Positions 40,867 through 50,079 of a DNA stretch of 64,000 nucleotides are shown in pieces. This DNA comes from JAIVJG01 sp964236735. Its GTDB lineage: Bacteria; Acidobacteriota; Blastocatellia; Pyrinomonadales; Pyrinomonadaceae. The notes below the pieces were generated by a model, which saw only the letters and a program-made list of their open reading frames with translations, ran no database searches and was not told the DNA's origin. Made by a program: the position numbers and the translations under genes. Each line of letters begins with the position of its first letter. Positions within the stretch are counted from its first letter, which is position 1. The stretch is taken from NCBI GenBank assembly GCA_964236735.1, contig CAXSFM010000001.1:62001-126000 (forward strand), read 5' to 3'.

Positions 40867-41877
40867 TCAACCCTCGAACTCGCCTTTGAGCGGCCTCGAC
40901 ATCAATCCGGCACACGCCTCGCGCACGCTCTTTCCTTCGTAGAGCACGGCGTGGACTTCGTTTGTGATCGGCATCTCGACTCCGCGCCGCTCCGCCAGAA
41001 GTTTGACGGCGCGCGTTGTGCGAACGCCCTCCGCCACTTCGCTCATGCCGCTCAACACGTCTTCGAGCGTGCGTCCCTGTCCGAGTTCAAATCCGACGCG
41101 GCGATTGCGCGAGAGGCTGCCTGTACACGTCAAAACGAGATCGCCGAGGCCGGCCAGTCCGGTCAATGTTTCGATTTGCGCTCCTTCGGCGAGCGCGAGC
41201 CGCGTCATCTCTGCGAGACCGCGCGTGATGAGCGCGGCGATGCTGTTCGCGCCCAACTCCAAACCCGCGACCATCCCTGCCGCCACCGCCATGACGTTCT
41301 TCAGCGCGCCGCCCAACTCTGTTCCCACCACGTCGCGATTCGTATAGACGCGAAAATTTTGCGCGCTCAATTCCGCCTGCACGAATCGGCTCAAGCTTTC
41401 GTCCACACTCGCCGCGACTATCGCCGTCGGTTGATTGGCCGCGACGTCCTGCGCGAACGAAGGGCCTGACAAACTCACGAAATTGATGCGTGAGAGTTTT
41501 TCTTTAAGTTCATCCGAGACGATTTCGGAAATACGCTTTCCCGTCTCGATCTCGATTCCCTTCGTGGCGCTGACAAAGACCATTTCATCTTCGACAACTT
41601 CACGAATATCTCGCACGAGCGCGCGCGTCGCGTGTGAAGGCGCGGCGAGGATAACGATCTCCGCTCCGCGCAGTGCGTCCGCTATGTCACAAGTGGCGCG
41701 AACGTTCGCCGGTATCTGCCAATTCGCGAGATACGCGCGGTTGACGCGCTCGCGGTTAATCTCTTCGACAGTCGCCCGCTTGCGCGCCCACAGTCGAACA
41801 TCGTGCCCTGCGCGCGCCGTCACCAGACTCAGCGCCGTGCCCCATCCGCCCGCACCCATGACTGCCACACGACGCAT
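40867..41877 (-). CDS. gpsA: Glycerol-3-phosphate dehydrogenase [NAD(P)+]
   Basis: A 336-residue enzyme that reduces dihydroxyacetone phosphate to glycerol 3-phosphate for phospholipid synthesis. The N-terminal NAD(P) motif AVMGAGGWGTALS, SATKGIE, LSGPSFAQDVA, the catalytic lysine in GTELGGALKNVMAVAAG and GLGDLVLTC are present. ATG 41877 is chosen because the NAD motif starts at residue 5; the upstream reading crosses a repeat hairpin. It lies downstream of plsY, whose product uses the glycerol 3-phosphate. Confidence 0.95.
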   Translation of the reverse strand: MRRVAVMGAGGWGTALSLVTARAGHDVRLWARKRATVEEINRERVNRAYLANWQIPANVRATCDIADALRGAEIVILAAPSHATRALVRDIREVVEDEMVFVSATKGIEIETGKRISEIVSDELKEKLSRINFVSLSGPSFAQDVAANQPTAIVAASVDESLSRFVQAELSAQNFRVYTNRDVVGTELGGALKNVMAVAAGMVAGLELGANSIAALITRGLAEMTRLALAEGAQIETLTGLAGLGDLVLTCTGSLSRNRRVGFELGQGRTLEDVLSGMSEVAEGVRTTRAVKLLAERRGVEMPITNEVHAVLYEGKSVREACAGLMSRPLKGEFEG

Positions 41878-41886
41878 AAATAAACG

Positions 41887-41965
41887 ATGAATGCGGAGTG
41901 ATGAATGATGTATGTAAAGACAAGAGATTCGCTCTTGATTCATCACTCATCATTCCGCATTCATC
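41887..41965. repeat. Inverted repeat (GATGAATG word family)
   Basis: The left arm is GATGAATGCGGAGTGATGA (from 41887) and the right arm ends TCATTCCGCATTCATC (to 41965); 23 of 25 arm bases pair. The loop has CAAGAG/CTCTTG, as in the 13252-13339 element. It lies between plsY and gpsA and would be transcribed with them. Confidence 0.75.
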
Positions 41966-42581
41966 ACTTCAACTTGCTTTCCGTCCCGCGCACGAGTCTG
42001 CCGATGTTGGCGCGATGCATGAAGATGATGAATGCGCCGCCGATCATTGCCGCCATCAACAGAGGCGTCAAACTCGCGGCGTGCGCGTGCCGCCAACGCT
42101 CAATCAACCAGACGAACAATGGTAATGCCGCTGCCGCCGTAATTGAACCGAGCGAGACGTAGCGCGTCGCCCACACTACCACGAGAAATACGGGCAATGC
42201 ACACAACACCGCCAGCGGCGCAAGGCCGAGAAAGACGCCCGCTCCCGTCGCCACGCCTTTGCCGCCGTGAAATTTGAGCCAGACGGGAAAGACATGACCG
42301 GCGACTGCGGCCAGCGCGGACGTAACGACCCACCAATCAATGCCGTAGTCTTCCGTCAACAACCAGCGCGCGAGGACGACGGCTAACGTGCCCTTCATCG
42401 CGTCGAGCGCGAGCGTCAACAGCCCGACTTTTTTGCCCGCGCGTCTCGTGACATTAGTTGCGCCCGTCCCGCCCGAACCAGTCTCGCGCACGTCGCCGCC
42501 GCCCTTGAGGCGCACGAGCAAATATCCGAAAGGGATTGAACCCAGAACATACGCCAGCGCAATCGGCAAGACGTGAAGCAT
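41964..42581 (-). CDS. plsY: Acyl-phosphate:glycerol-3-phosphate acyltransferase
   Basis: A 205-residue membrane acyltransferase that makes lysophosphatidic acid in the first step of phospholipid synthesis. It has five hydrophobic segments and the PlsY motifs AYVLGSIPFGYLLVR, GSGGTGATNVTRRAGKK and KFHGGKGVATGAGVFLGL. Its stop codon reaches into the right arm of the repeat hairpin before gpsA. The plsY-gpsA order makes metabolic sense. Confidence 0.95.
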   Translation of the reverse strand: MLHVLPIALAYVLGSIPFGYLLVRLKGGGDVRETGSGGTGATNVTRRAGKKVGLLTLALDAMKGTLAVVLARWLLTEDYGIDWWVVTSALAAVAGHVFPVWLKFHGGKGVATGAGVFLGLAPLAVLCALPVFLVVVWATRYVSLGSITAAAALPLFVWLIERWRHAHAASLTPLLMAAMIGGAFIIFMHRANIGRLVRGTESKLK

Positions 42582-42644
42582 TCAGAAAAACTCCACATGC
42601 GGCACACCACGCAATGAATGAAGGACTAGAAAATCCGTTCCCGC

Positions 42645-43880
42645 CTAAATCAAGCGTCGTCGCAGCAAATCGAGCGCGGACTGCGACGCGCGCCAGCGTA
42701 TCAATTGACGGTCGCCGGGCAACATCAACTTTCGGTGCGCCGTGTGCGCGTCGTCTGAGATGGCGACGAAGACGAGGCCGACAGGCTTCTCCGTCGTGCC
42801 GCCGCCCGGCCCCGCGACGCCCGTCACCGCAAGTCCGAAGTCCGTCCCTGCACGTTGTCGCACGCCTTCGGCCATCGCCTCCGCCACGCTTGCGCTCACC
42901 GCGCCGTGCTCCTCGATTAACTCCGCCGGCACACCGAGCAGGCGCACTTTCGCTTCGTTCGAGTAAGTGACGACGCCCTCCATGAAGTAGTTCGACGAGC
43001 CGGGCACATCCGTCAGACGCTCGGCGATCAGTCCGCCCGTGCAGCTTTCGGCGACTGCGAGCGTGAAGCCGCCGACGGCGAGTCGCAGGCCGACAACTTC
43101 CTCCATCGTCTCGCCGCGAAAAGCAAAAATAGCATCATCCAGACGCTCTTCGATTTGACCGGCCAGACCATCGAGTAACAACTCCGCCTCGCCTTCGGTT
43201 TTACCCTGCGCCGTCAAATGAATTTCGACTTCGCTCTTGTTGAAGAGGATGGTCGTCTGCGGATTTTTGAATTGCGTATAGACGGGCGCGATACGCTCAT
43301 CAATCGCCGACTCGCCCATCCCCGTGACGCGCAGCACGCGGCGCGCGACACGCACATCGCCCACCTTCGAGGCGAATTTCGGCAGCACGAGATTTTCAAA
43401 CATCGGGCGCATCTCGCGCGGCGGGCCGGGAAGAAGAACGACCATCCGCCCTTCGTGCTCGACGTACATGCCGGGCGCGGAGCCGTTTGGATTATCGAGC
43501 ACCTCCGCGCCTTCCATGACCATCGCCTGCCGCGCATTGATCTCCGGCATCTTGCGTCCCCAACGAAGAAATTTCGTGCGGATGCCTTCCAGCACGTCGT
43601 CGTTGAGGACGAGCCGGCGACCGAGAGCGCGCGCCGCAATCTTGCGCGTGATGTCATCCTCCGTCGGCCCCAGCCCGCCGGTTAAGACGACGACGCCGGA
43701 GCGTTTGAGCGCGTCGCGAATCGTCTCTTCCAGTCGCGCGTCGTCGTCGCCGACAATCGTCTTGAGCTTGATCTCGATGCCGACGTTATTGAGCTTCTCC
43801 GTCAGCCAGAGACTATTTGTGTCCGTGCGATAGGGCGTCAGCAACTCCGAGCCGACGGCGATGATTTCAGCGGTAAGCAT
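42645..43880 (-). CDS. cinA: CinA-like protein (nicotinamide-nucleotide amidase)
   Basis: A 411-residue two-domain protein. Residues 1-170 form a MoCF/MogA-like domain (IIAVGSELLTPYRTDTNS, LTGGLGPTEDD, MLLPGPPREM as VVLLPGPPREM). Residues about 250-411 form the CinA C-terminal amidase domain (LAVAESCTGGLIAERLT, VTYSNEAKVRLLGV, FGLAVTGVAGPGGGTTEKPVG), which deamidates nicotinamide mononucleotide in NAD salvage. It is upstream of plsY on the same strand with a 63-bp gap. Confidence 0.94.
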   Translation of the reverse strand: MLTAEIIAVGSELLTPYRTDTNSLWLTEKLNNVGIEIKLKTIVGDDDARLEETIRDALKRSGVVVLTGGLGPTEDDITRKIAARALGRRLVLNDDVLEGIRTKFLRWGRKMPEINARQAMVMEGAEVLDNPNGSAPGMYVEHEGRMVVLLPGPPREMRPMFENLVLPKFASKVGDVRVARRVLRVTGMGESAIDERIAPVYTQFKNPQTTILFNKSEVEIHLTAQGKTEGEAELLLDGLAGQIEERLDDAIFAFRGETMEEVVGLRLAVGGFTLAVAESCTGGLIAERLTDVPGSSNYFMEGVVTYSNEAKVRLLGVPAELIEEHGAVSASVAEAMAEGVRQRAGTDFGLAVTGVAGPGGGTTEKPVGLVFVAISDDAHTAHRKLMLPGDRQLIRWRASQSALDLLRRRLI

Positions 43881-43956
43881 GGCTGGATTTTTGACTGTCG
43901 GTTAATGTCTGCGAATGAATTTATGATCTCGATGCGCGTCTCAAACATCTCACGCG

Positions 43957-45747
43957 CTACTTTGACGCGCCAGCTTCGTCGTGGCCGAATGCCTCGACTT
44001 CACGCACCCACATGACGAAGGGACGATTCGTCGGCCCCTGTTGCGCCGGTTGAAAAATCCGCAGCCGTGCGGTCGTCAAAGGCTCAAACTCGAACGCCGC
44101 GCGGTCGTAGTTGCCGCCCGCTTCAAGTTGCGACACGGTGCGCCAGTCTTGCCCGTTTTCGTCCGGCGTCTGCAATTCGACACGGCGCGAAGGCATGTAG
44201 CGTTCGCGGTCGAATCCCCAATAGAGATAGACGGCGGTGACGCGCGTCTCACGCTCGAAGTCCATTTCTATCCAGTGCGCGTCAGGTCTTTCTGACGAGA
44301 CCCAGTTGCCCTTGTTGTACTTCAACGCGCCGATGCGCCGCACGTCCATCACTCCATCCGTCAGTGGCGCGGCATCGTAGCCGTCGTAAGCAGAATCAAC
44401 TTTCACGCGCGCATTCAAGCGGCTCGATGGCGACGTGTCAACTAATTTCGGTGATGTGTTTGTCACAGTTGCCACATTAGCGACATTTTGATTCTCTGCT
44501 CGCGGCACGTTCTTTGGCGCGCGGCGAAGCAGGTATAAAACAGGAAGCGCGAGCAAGAGCAACGCGACCGACACTCCAATCCAGATGCGACGCGCTCTGT
44601 GTCGCGCGGTGTGATCCATTCTCGTGAGATTCGCGGTTGAAGGCGAAGTGGCGAGATCGTGGCCGCACGCATGACAGACACTCTCTCCGGCTTCGACTTC
44701 CACGCCGCAAACTTCGCACGTCTTTGTCCTGATAGGCTGCGTGTGATAGTCGTCGCGCGAGACATCGCCCGTCAGTCGCGTGCTTTCTCCCGTCTCGTCT
44801 GCGAATTGAGTATTCGATGTCGAGTCGGAAATCGTTGCACCGGCAGCGGCGACGGTTTCGCTCACTTCACGTCCGCGCGCGCGGCGTAGAGCGCGACAAA
44901 AATCTGCGGCGGTGGCGAAACGTCGCTCCGGTTTCTTCTCAAGCGCGCGCAGCACGACGGCTTCAACTTCGGGAGTCACGGCAGCGTTGATCTGCGACGG
45001 CGGGCGCGGCGGCTGCTCGATGTGCGCGCGTAGGATGTCCGTGCGTGTCTTCGATTTGTCTTCTTCGGAGCGTCCGCCAAAAGGGGGCGAGCCGGTCAGC
45101 ATTTCGTACAGGATAACGCCGAGCGAATAGATGTCCGAGCGTTGATCAACCGACTCGCCGCGCGCATGTTCCGGCGAGACGTAGCGCGGCGAACCGTAGG
45201 CGAGGCCGGAAGTATCCGACGCATCCGCGCCGACGAGTTTGACGATGCCGAAGTCCGTAATCTTGATGCGGTCGTCGTGCGTGACCATGATGTTCGGCGG
45301 CTTGAGGTCTCGATGGATAAGGCCGCGTCGCATCTCGCCGCCCTCGTCGCGATAATCGAAGGTGTGTGCGTAGGCGACGGCGTCGAGTATCTGCTCGAAC
45401 AAATCGAGCGCGCGTTCGATGCCGAGTCCGACGCCCCGCTCGCGCTCGATTAACTGCGCGAGCGATTGACCCTCGACGTACTCCATGATGATGAAGTAAG
45501 TCTCTTCGGCGACGACGTAATCATAAATTTTGACGATGGAAGGATGATCGAGTTGCGACTGGACGAAGGCTTCGCGCTCGAAGCGATGGCGCATCCGGCG
45601 CAAGTCCTGTCGCCCGCGCGGGCTGATGGATTTGATGGCGACGATGCGCGGGAGTGTGGCGTGGCGTCCGCGATAGACGATGCCCATCCCGCCGCGTCCA
45701 ATCGGCTTTTCGATGATGTAGTTGCCGACTTTCGTCTCTGAATCCAT
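43957..45747 (-). CDS. Ser/Thr protein kinase with C-terminal discoidin-like domain
   Basis: A 596-residue membrane kinase. Residues about 8-270 are a Hanks-type kinase: glycine loop IGRGGMGIVYRG, Lys in VAIKSI, catalytic HRDLKPPNIM, DFG in KITDFGIVKL and APE-like YVSPEHARGE. A zinc ribbon (CEVCGVEVEAGESVCHACG) lies near 345, then one transmembrane helix near 390 (IGVSVALLLLALPVLYLL) and an extracytoplasmic domain of about 150 residues that looks like a discoidin/F5-8C carbohydrate-binding fold (YDGYDAAPLTDGV, HWIEMDFERETRVTAVYLYW). This suggests that an envelope or glycan signal controls a cytosolic kinase. ATG 45747 is chosen. Confidence 0.88.
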   Translation of the reverse strand: MDSETKVGNYIIEKPIGRGGMGIVYRGRHATLPRIVAIKSISPRGRQDLRRMRHRFEREAFVQSQLDHPSIVKIYDYVVAEETYFIIMEYVEGQSLAQLIERERGVGLGIERALDLFEQILDAVAYAHTFDYRDEGGEMRRGLIHRDLKPPNIMVTHDDRIKITDFGIVKLVGADASDTSGLAYGSPRYVSPEHARGESVDQRSDIYSLGVILYEMLTGSPPFGGRSEEDKSKTRTDILRAHIEQPPRPPSQINAAVTPEVEAVVLRALEKKPERRFATAADFCRALRRARGREVSETVAAAGATISDSTSNTQFADETGESTRLTGDVSRDDYHTQPIRTKTCEVCGVEVEAGESVCHACGHDLATSPSTANLTRMDHTARHRARRIWIGVSVALLLLALPVLYLLRRAPKNVPRAENQNVANVATVTNTSPKLVDTSPSSRLNARVKVDSAYDGYDAAPLTDGVMDVRRIGALKYNKGNWVSSERPDAHWIEMDFERETRVTAVYLYWGFDRERYMPSRRVELQTPDENGQDWRTVSQLEAGGNYDRAAFEFEPLTTARLRIFQPAQQGPTNRPFVMWVREVEAFGHDEAGASK

Positions 45748-45882
45748 CGCGTTCCAGCTTGAGCGGACGACACAAAAACCCGCACATGAGTGAATGTTGT
45801 GCAGCTTTGTTATAGCAGAAACGGGTGGCACGACGAACTCTACGTCAAAGTCGTCGCGCCTCGTTAACTTAAGAATACCACT

Positions 45883-46629
45883 CTAAGCCGTCTTCTTTTC
45901 TTCCTCGTACAAATCACGCAGCACGTCCGTGATGGGCGGCGGCGCGTGCATCGGCGAGTGCGCGGGAGCAGGCGAGGGCTGGAGTCTGCCGGAGTGTGGG
46001 TTGAAATTATTTTCGCTTTCGCGATGCGTTGAGAGGCGCGCGGCAGCGGATGATGAGACAGCGCGTATCTCAGCATAGCTTTCGTCGAGCATGGCGGCGG
46101 CGCGCGTGCGGCGCGCGCGTTCGAGACTGCGGATGGCTGCCATCGTCTGCGGGGCTTCGGCTGGCTCACGCTCGATTCTTCGCAACACTTCGACGTAACG
46201 TCTCAACTCTGGCGAAGGCGCGTAGCGTTGACGCTCGTCTCCCTGCTCGTCCTGAAGCACGTAAGAGAGTTGCTCTGCGGCGGCGCGATGATCGCCCGCG
46301 CGTTGCAGAAGCGCGCCAAGCGCGAAGTGGACGAGCGGCGGCGGGTCGGGCATCAATTGCAGCACGCGCTCGCCCTCTCCGAGCACGGCGCTGACCTCGA
46401 AACCATACCAACGCTTCTCGTCGTCGCGGAGAATTTCGTTGGCGGAGATGTAAAAGTCGAAGATGTTTTTGATGTCCTGATGTTCGGAACGCTGGACGGC
46501 TCGCCAGACGAAATAGACGACGGCGGCGAAGAAAAAAATGACGGTCAGCGGAATGCCCATCACACCGAGCATCGCCATAATCACGATGATCGCGAGCATT
46601 CTCTGCGCCGTTTCCTGCCCCTTCGTCAT
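45883..46629 (-). CDS. Membrane protein with TPR-like region
   Basis: A 248-residue protein. Hydrophobic segments near 10-40 (MLAIIVIMAMLGVMGIPLTVIFFFAAVVYFVW) form one or two membrane helices. Then come helices with a TPR flavour (VHFALGALLQRAGDHRAAAEQL) and a Pro/Ser-rich tail. No named family. ATG 46629 begins 2 bp after the preceding stop codon (46631), so it is probably translationally coupled to the dehydrogenase gene upstream. Confidence 0.72.
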   Translation of the reverse strand: MTKGQETAQRMLAIIVIMAMLGVMGIPLTVIFFFAAVVYFVWRAVQRSEHQDIKNIFDFYISANEILRDDEKRWYGFEVSAVLGEGERVLQLMPDPPPLVHFALGALLQRAGDHRAAAEQLSYVLQDEQGDERQRYAPSPELRRYVEVLRRIEREPAEAPQTMAAIRSLERARRTRAAAMLDESYAEIRAVSSSAAARLSTHRESENNFNPHSGRLQPSPAPAHSPMHAPPPITDVLRDLYEEEKKTA

Positions 46630-46630
46630 A

Positions 46631-47722
46631 TTAAGAAAGTGTTGAGCCAACCGCCTTAACGATTCTATCTCTGATGCGTGCGCCCGCTTCCGGCGTCGAG
46701 AGTTGGCCGCCGAGGTCGCGCGTCGTCTCGCCAGCCGCAATGCACTCGCGCACGGCCTGTTCAATTGAGGCGGCGGCGGCATCGTGCCCTAAATATTCTA
46801 GCATCAACGCTGTGCTCAGAATAGCTCCTGCCGGATTGGCCTCCGCCTTGCCCGCGAGCGGCGGCGCGCTGCCATGCACAGGCTCGAAGAGCGAGACTCT
46901 GCCCGGATGGATGTTGCCCGACGCGGCGAGTCCGAGTCCGCCCTGCAACGCCGCGCCGAGGTCTGTCAAGATGTCGCCGAACAAATTGTTCGTGACGATT
47001 ACGTCGTACTGCGCGGGATTCAAAACCATGAACATCGTCATCGCATCCACGTATTGATGATTCGCTTCGATGCCTTCGTAGCGCGCGGCGACTTCACGAA
47101 AAACCCTCTGCCACAAATCGCCGCCGAAGCGTTGGACGTTCGACTTGTCCGCCATCGTGACGCGCTTGCGCCTCTGCTTGCGTGCGTATTCAAAGGCCGC
47201 GACGATGATTCTCTCGACGCCCGCGCGCGTGTTCAACTCTTCCTGCGTGGCGATTTCATCGGGCGTGCCTTTTTTAAGAAAGCCGCCCGCGCCGCAGTAT
47301 GCGCCCTCCGTGTTTTCGCGGAAGACGACGAAGTTAATGTCGTCCGTGCCGCGCTCGCGCAGAGGCGTCAGGCGCGCGTGCAGCAGCCGCACGGGACGCA
47401 GATTGATGTAGAGGTCGAGGCCGCGCCGCATTCCCAGCAGGATGTCTTCGGCGTGTTGATTCGACGGCACGCGCGGGTCGCCGAAGGCTCCGGCGAGGAT
47501 GGCGTCGAAGTCGCGCGACAACATTTCGAGCGCGCCCTTTGGCAGCGTCACGCCTTCGCTTAAAAATTTATCCGCGCCCCAATCGAAGTGTTGCAGATCA
47601 AACTCAATGCCGTGCGTGTCCTTCAAATGTTCGAGGACGCGCACGGCCTCCGCCGTCACTTCCGGCCCGATTCCGTCGCCCGGCACGACCGCAATGCGCT
47701 TTAACTTTCTCTCTGTCGTCAT
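46631..47722 (-). CDS. leuB: Isopropylmalate/isocitrate dehydrogenase family enzyme
   Basis: A 363-residue beta-decarboxylating dehydrogenase. VPGDGIGPEVTAEAV is at the N-terminus, the catalytic Tyr/Lys regions are RENTEGAYCGAGG and TMADKSNVQR, the metal aspartates are in YVDAMTMFMV and FGDILTDLGA, and the NAD site is PVHGSAPPLAGKAEANPAG. The overall look and length suit 3-isopropylmalate dehydrogenase, but RENTEG is also seen in isocitrate, homoisocitrate and tartrate enzymes. No other leu gene is adjacent, so the symbol is tentative. Its ATG 47722 overlaps the stop of the upstream cupin gene. Confidence 0.82.
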   Translation of the reverse strand: MTTERKLKRIAVVPGDGIGPEVTAEAVRVLEHLKDTHGIEFDLQHFDWGADKFLSEGVTLPKGALEMLSRDFDAILAGAFGDPRVPSNQHAEDILLGMRRGLDLYINLRPVRLLHARLTPLRERGTDDINFVVFRENTEGAYCGAGGFLKKGTPDEIATQEELNTRAGVERIIVAAFEYARKQRRKRVTMADKSNVQRFGGDLWQRVFREVAARYEGIEANHQYVDAMTMFMVLNPAQYDVIVTNNLFGDILTDLGAALQGGLGLAASGNIHPGRVSLFEPVHGSAPPLAGKAEANPAGAILSTALMLEYLGHDAAAASIEQAVRECIAAGETTRDLGGQLSTPEAGARIRDRIVKAVGSTLS

Positions 47723-48078
47723 CAACGCTCCGTCAAGGTGTTCGCGCCGCGATCAGACGGCGAGGTCGCCTCGATCACCGTCGCCTCTTCGAGAATTTCC
47801 ATCGAGTATTTCGAGTTGGCGGGCACGCAATAACTATCCCCGCGCCCGACCTCAAACGTGTGCCCGTCGAGCGTCACGCGCAACGCGCCTTCGAGCACGT
47901 AGGCCACGTACTCATAAGTGTTCGAATGTTCCGCCTTCTTCGTGCCCGCCGCCTCGCGCTCCCACAGACGCATCGCCACCGACGCGCCGTTAACGTGCAA
48001 CTTCTCGCCGCGCTCGCCGCTCGCCGCGTGCGCGCCGCGAACCACCACCGTCTCGCTGTGCCTGCTTTCTGTGCTCAT
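47722..48078 (-). CDS. Cupin domain protein
   Basis: A 118-residue single cupin barrel. Motif 1 is around AEHSNTYEYVAYVLEGALRV and motif 2 around VGRGDSYCVPANSKYSME. Metal ligands look partial: one histidine plus glutamates in motif 1 and no histidine in motif 2. It may bind a small molecule rather than act as a metalloenzyme. Its stop codon overlaps the start of the dehydrogenase gene by ATGA-type overlap, linking the two functionally. Confidence 0.85.
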   Translation of the reverse strand: MSTESRHSETVVVRGAHAASGERGEKLHVNGASVAMRLWEREAAGTKKAEHSNTYEYVAYVLEGALRVTLDGHTFEVGRGDSYCVPANSKYSMEILEEATVIEATSPSDRGANTLTER

Positions 48079-48210
48079 TAAGTTTTACTCCCCTTTGTGT
48101 GTGCTGCGTTTCACAATTCAAGTTTGAAATTAGGCTGACAACGTTACGGGAGTTTCGCCGAGATGAATCTTTTCCGTCTCGCCGCATGTCGTCAAGGCTG
48201 TGTCCCGGTT

Positions 48211-48286
48211 GAGTTCAGAGTGACGGCTTCAGCCGTGATGCTTGATTCGTTAAAGACATCGCGCCTGAAGGCGCAACTCTGAACTC
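48211..48286. repeat. Clover-shaped inverted repeat
   Basis: The outer arms GAGTTCAGAGT (48211-48221) and ACTCTGAACTC (48276-48286) pair perfectly. Inside are two hairpins, ACGGCTTCAGCCGT (48223-48236) and GCGCCTGAAGGCGC (48261-48274), and a GATG/CATC stem (48237-48240/48257-48260). It looks like a REP-type repeat with a cruciform fold, placed 7 bp beyond the M28 peptidase stop. Confidence 0.7.
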
Positions 48287-48292
48287 GAAAAA

Positions 48293-49363
48293 CTACTTGC
48301 GTTCGCCCGCTTTCGACAAACTTTCCTCGATACGCGGCAGGCTCGCCTGCACGACTTCACCGACTGTCTGCAAACTTTGCGCTGAAATTTTGTCGAGCGT
48401 GTCCGTGGCTTTGTGCCAGTACGGATAGTTGCTGAGTTGGATGAGGTCAAGGGCGGGAACGCCGACCTGCAAGTACGCCTCGTGGTCGTCGCCGCCCACG
48501 CCCTCCGCACGCGCGACGAAAACATCCCCGTGTCCTGTCTCGCGCGCCGTCTGCCAGACGGCATCGAGCAGCCAGGGCGTGCTCGTCGTGTCGCGTCCAA
48601 GCTCCAGACGTTGGTAGCCGATCATGTCGAGCAGGATGAGCGCGCGCAAATTCTTCAACTCATTTTTGCCCTTGAGATGCGCGAGATAGTGGCGGCTGCC
48701 GTATGTGTTGTCGGGCGCGCCGGGCTTACCGCATTCGTCCCATTCGCGGCAGAAAGCTTCTTCGCCGTCGAAGAACACGAAACGATAGCTGAGACGATTC
48801 TGCTGCGGCGTGTTTGCCAGCACGCGCGCCAGTTCGAGCAGCACGCCGGTCGAAGAACCGCCATCGTTCGCGCCGACGAAACGAAATTCTTTGAAAGGCT
48901 TCGTGTCGTAATGGCTGGAGATGATGATGAAATCGGAGGACGCACCCGGCAACTCGGCGATCACGTTGACCATTTTGCGCTTGCCGACGGGCGTCGCCGC
49001 GACAAACTCGTCCGTCGTGATTTTCAGCTTGTCGCTTTTTAATTCGCCGATGATGTACTCGCGCGTGCGCGCCAACTCTTTCGAGCCGGCGGGACGCGGC
49101 CCCAACTCCACCATCTTTCGGACGTGAGCGAACGCGCGCGCGCCGTCGAATGTGCTCGTGCTTGACGGCGTCGCCTGTGCCGTTGCGGTGGTCAGACGCG
49201 ACTCGAAATGTTCCTGCACACAGGAGCGTGAGGCGATGACGTTTGAAACGTGAAAGAGGAGAAAAGCGAAGAGGCAGACTGCTGCGGCTTTCGTCAACCT
49301 TTGCGGCATGCGGGATTGATGATTGCGCGTGCGACGAGCTTCAACTTTCGTTTTGCCTGACAT
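48293..49363 (-). CDS. Secreted M28 family peptidase / glutaminyl cyclase-like
   Basis: A 356-residue exported zinc hydrolase. A signal anchor lies near 24-45 (AAAVCLFAFLLFHVSNVIA). The M28 zinc site is seen as SSHYDTK, GANDGGSSTG and FFDGEEAF, with the later ligands in GGDDHEAYL and a histidine in YPYWHKATDT. The short length, GANDGGSS and FFDGEEAF favour the glutaminyl-peptide cyclotransferase subgroup over broad aminopeptidases. ATG 49363 is used; ATG 49309 would shorten the basic leader. Neighbouring genes give no clue to substrate. Confidence 0.85.
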   Translation of the reverse strand: MSGKTKVEARRTRNHQSRMPQRLTKAAAVCLFAFLLFHVSNVIASRSCVQEHFESRLTTATAQATPSSTSTFDGARAFAHVRKMVELGPRPAGSKELARTREYIIGELKSDKLKITTDEFVAATPVGKRKMVNVIAELPGASSDFIIISSHYDTKPFKEFRFVGANDGGSSTGVLLELARVLANTPQQNRLSYRFVFFDGEEAFCREWDECGKPGAPDNTYGSRHYLAHLKGKNELKNLRALILLDMIGYQRLELGRDTTSTPWLLDAVWQTARETGHGDVFVARAEGVGGDDHEAYLQVGVPALDLIQLSNYPYWHKATDTLDKISAQSLQTVGEVVQASLPRIEESLSKAGERK

Positions 49364-49420
49364 TAATTTCCCAAAGGCTCAATGATTTGGTGCGACGCGC
49401 ATGAAATCTCGACGGCGCGA

Positions 49421-50008
49421 TTAATCTTTCGACGGCTCGCCGCTCGCAGGCTTTGTTTCGCCGGTGTGATGATCCGCAGGCCTGTGCGCCGCGCGGTCGC
49501 GTTGCGAAAGCGTCCGCCCGCGCACGGCCATGATGTCGAGTCCCTTCTCGAAAACGTCGAAAGGCAGATTGATGATCGTCACCAGAGATTGATAGGCGGC
49601 GACGGCCTCGAACTCCATCAGCGTCGAGAGCTTTTTCGACAGCGGCAGTTCGCGAAACTCTTTGCGAAAATCCTTGAGCGTTTCGTCCTTCGTCTCGGCG
49701 CGCTCGGTCGCGGGCACGGGTCGCAGGACGAGGTCGCCGCCATGCTCGATTTTCGCCTGACACGCGAGACGCTCGCCCGCCGCGAGGCGTTCGGGACTGA
49801 GCCGCACGCGCTCCGCTTCCGTCAGCGTCGAGAGCAACGTCGCGCCCTGTTCGACGAAGACCGCGCAAGTGTCGCACTCGCCGCGTCCCTCGCATTCGGC
49901 GGGCAGGCGCACGCCCAGACGTTTAGCCGCGTCCCACAAATAAGTGCCTTCGGCGACGATGCCGCCGTGTGTCCCGCCATCCGTCTTCCATTCGACATTG
50001 ACGCTCAT
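49421..50008 (-). CDS. Plant-type 2Fe-2S ferredoxin with C-terminal extension
   Basis: A 195-residue protein. The N-terminal 95 residues are a beta-grasp 2Fe-2S ferredoxin: ligands C-x4/5-C-x2-C in ECEGRGECDTC and the last cysteine in RLACQAK. The rest is a helical extension (KDFRKEFRELPLSKKLSTLM ...) ending in a charged tail, seen in some bacterial ferredoxins. AGAGGAG precedes ATG 50008. Electron partners are not evident. Confidence 0.86.
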   Translation of the reverse strand: MSVNVEWKTDGGTHGGIVAEGTYLWDAAKRLGVRLPAECEGRGECDTCAVFVEQGATLLSTLTEAERVRLSPERLAAGERLACQAKIEHGGDLVLRPVPATERAETKDETLKDFRKEFRELPLSKKLSTLMEFEAVAAYQSLVTIINLPFDVFEKGLDIMAVRGRTLSQRDRAAHRPADHHTGETKPASGEPSKD

Positions 50009-50079
50009 AACAGACTCCTCTCGCTTGTCCGCGCTGGTGTTTAGTTTTCCGGGAAGATGAGAGAAAAGTACAACAGCAA

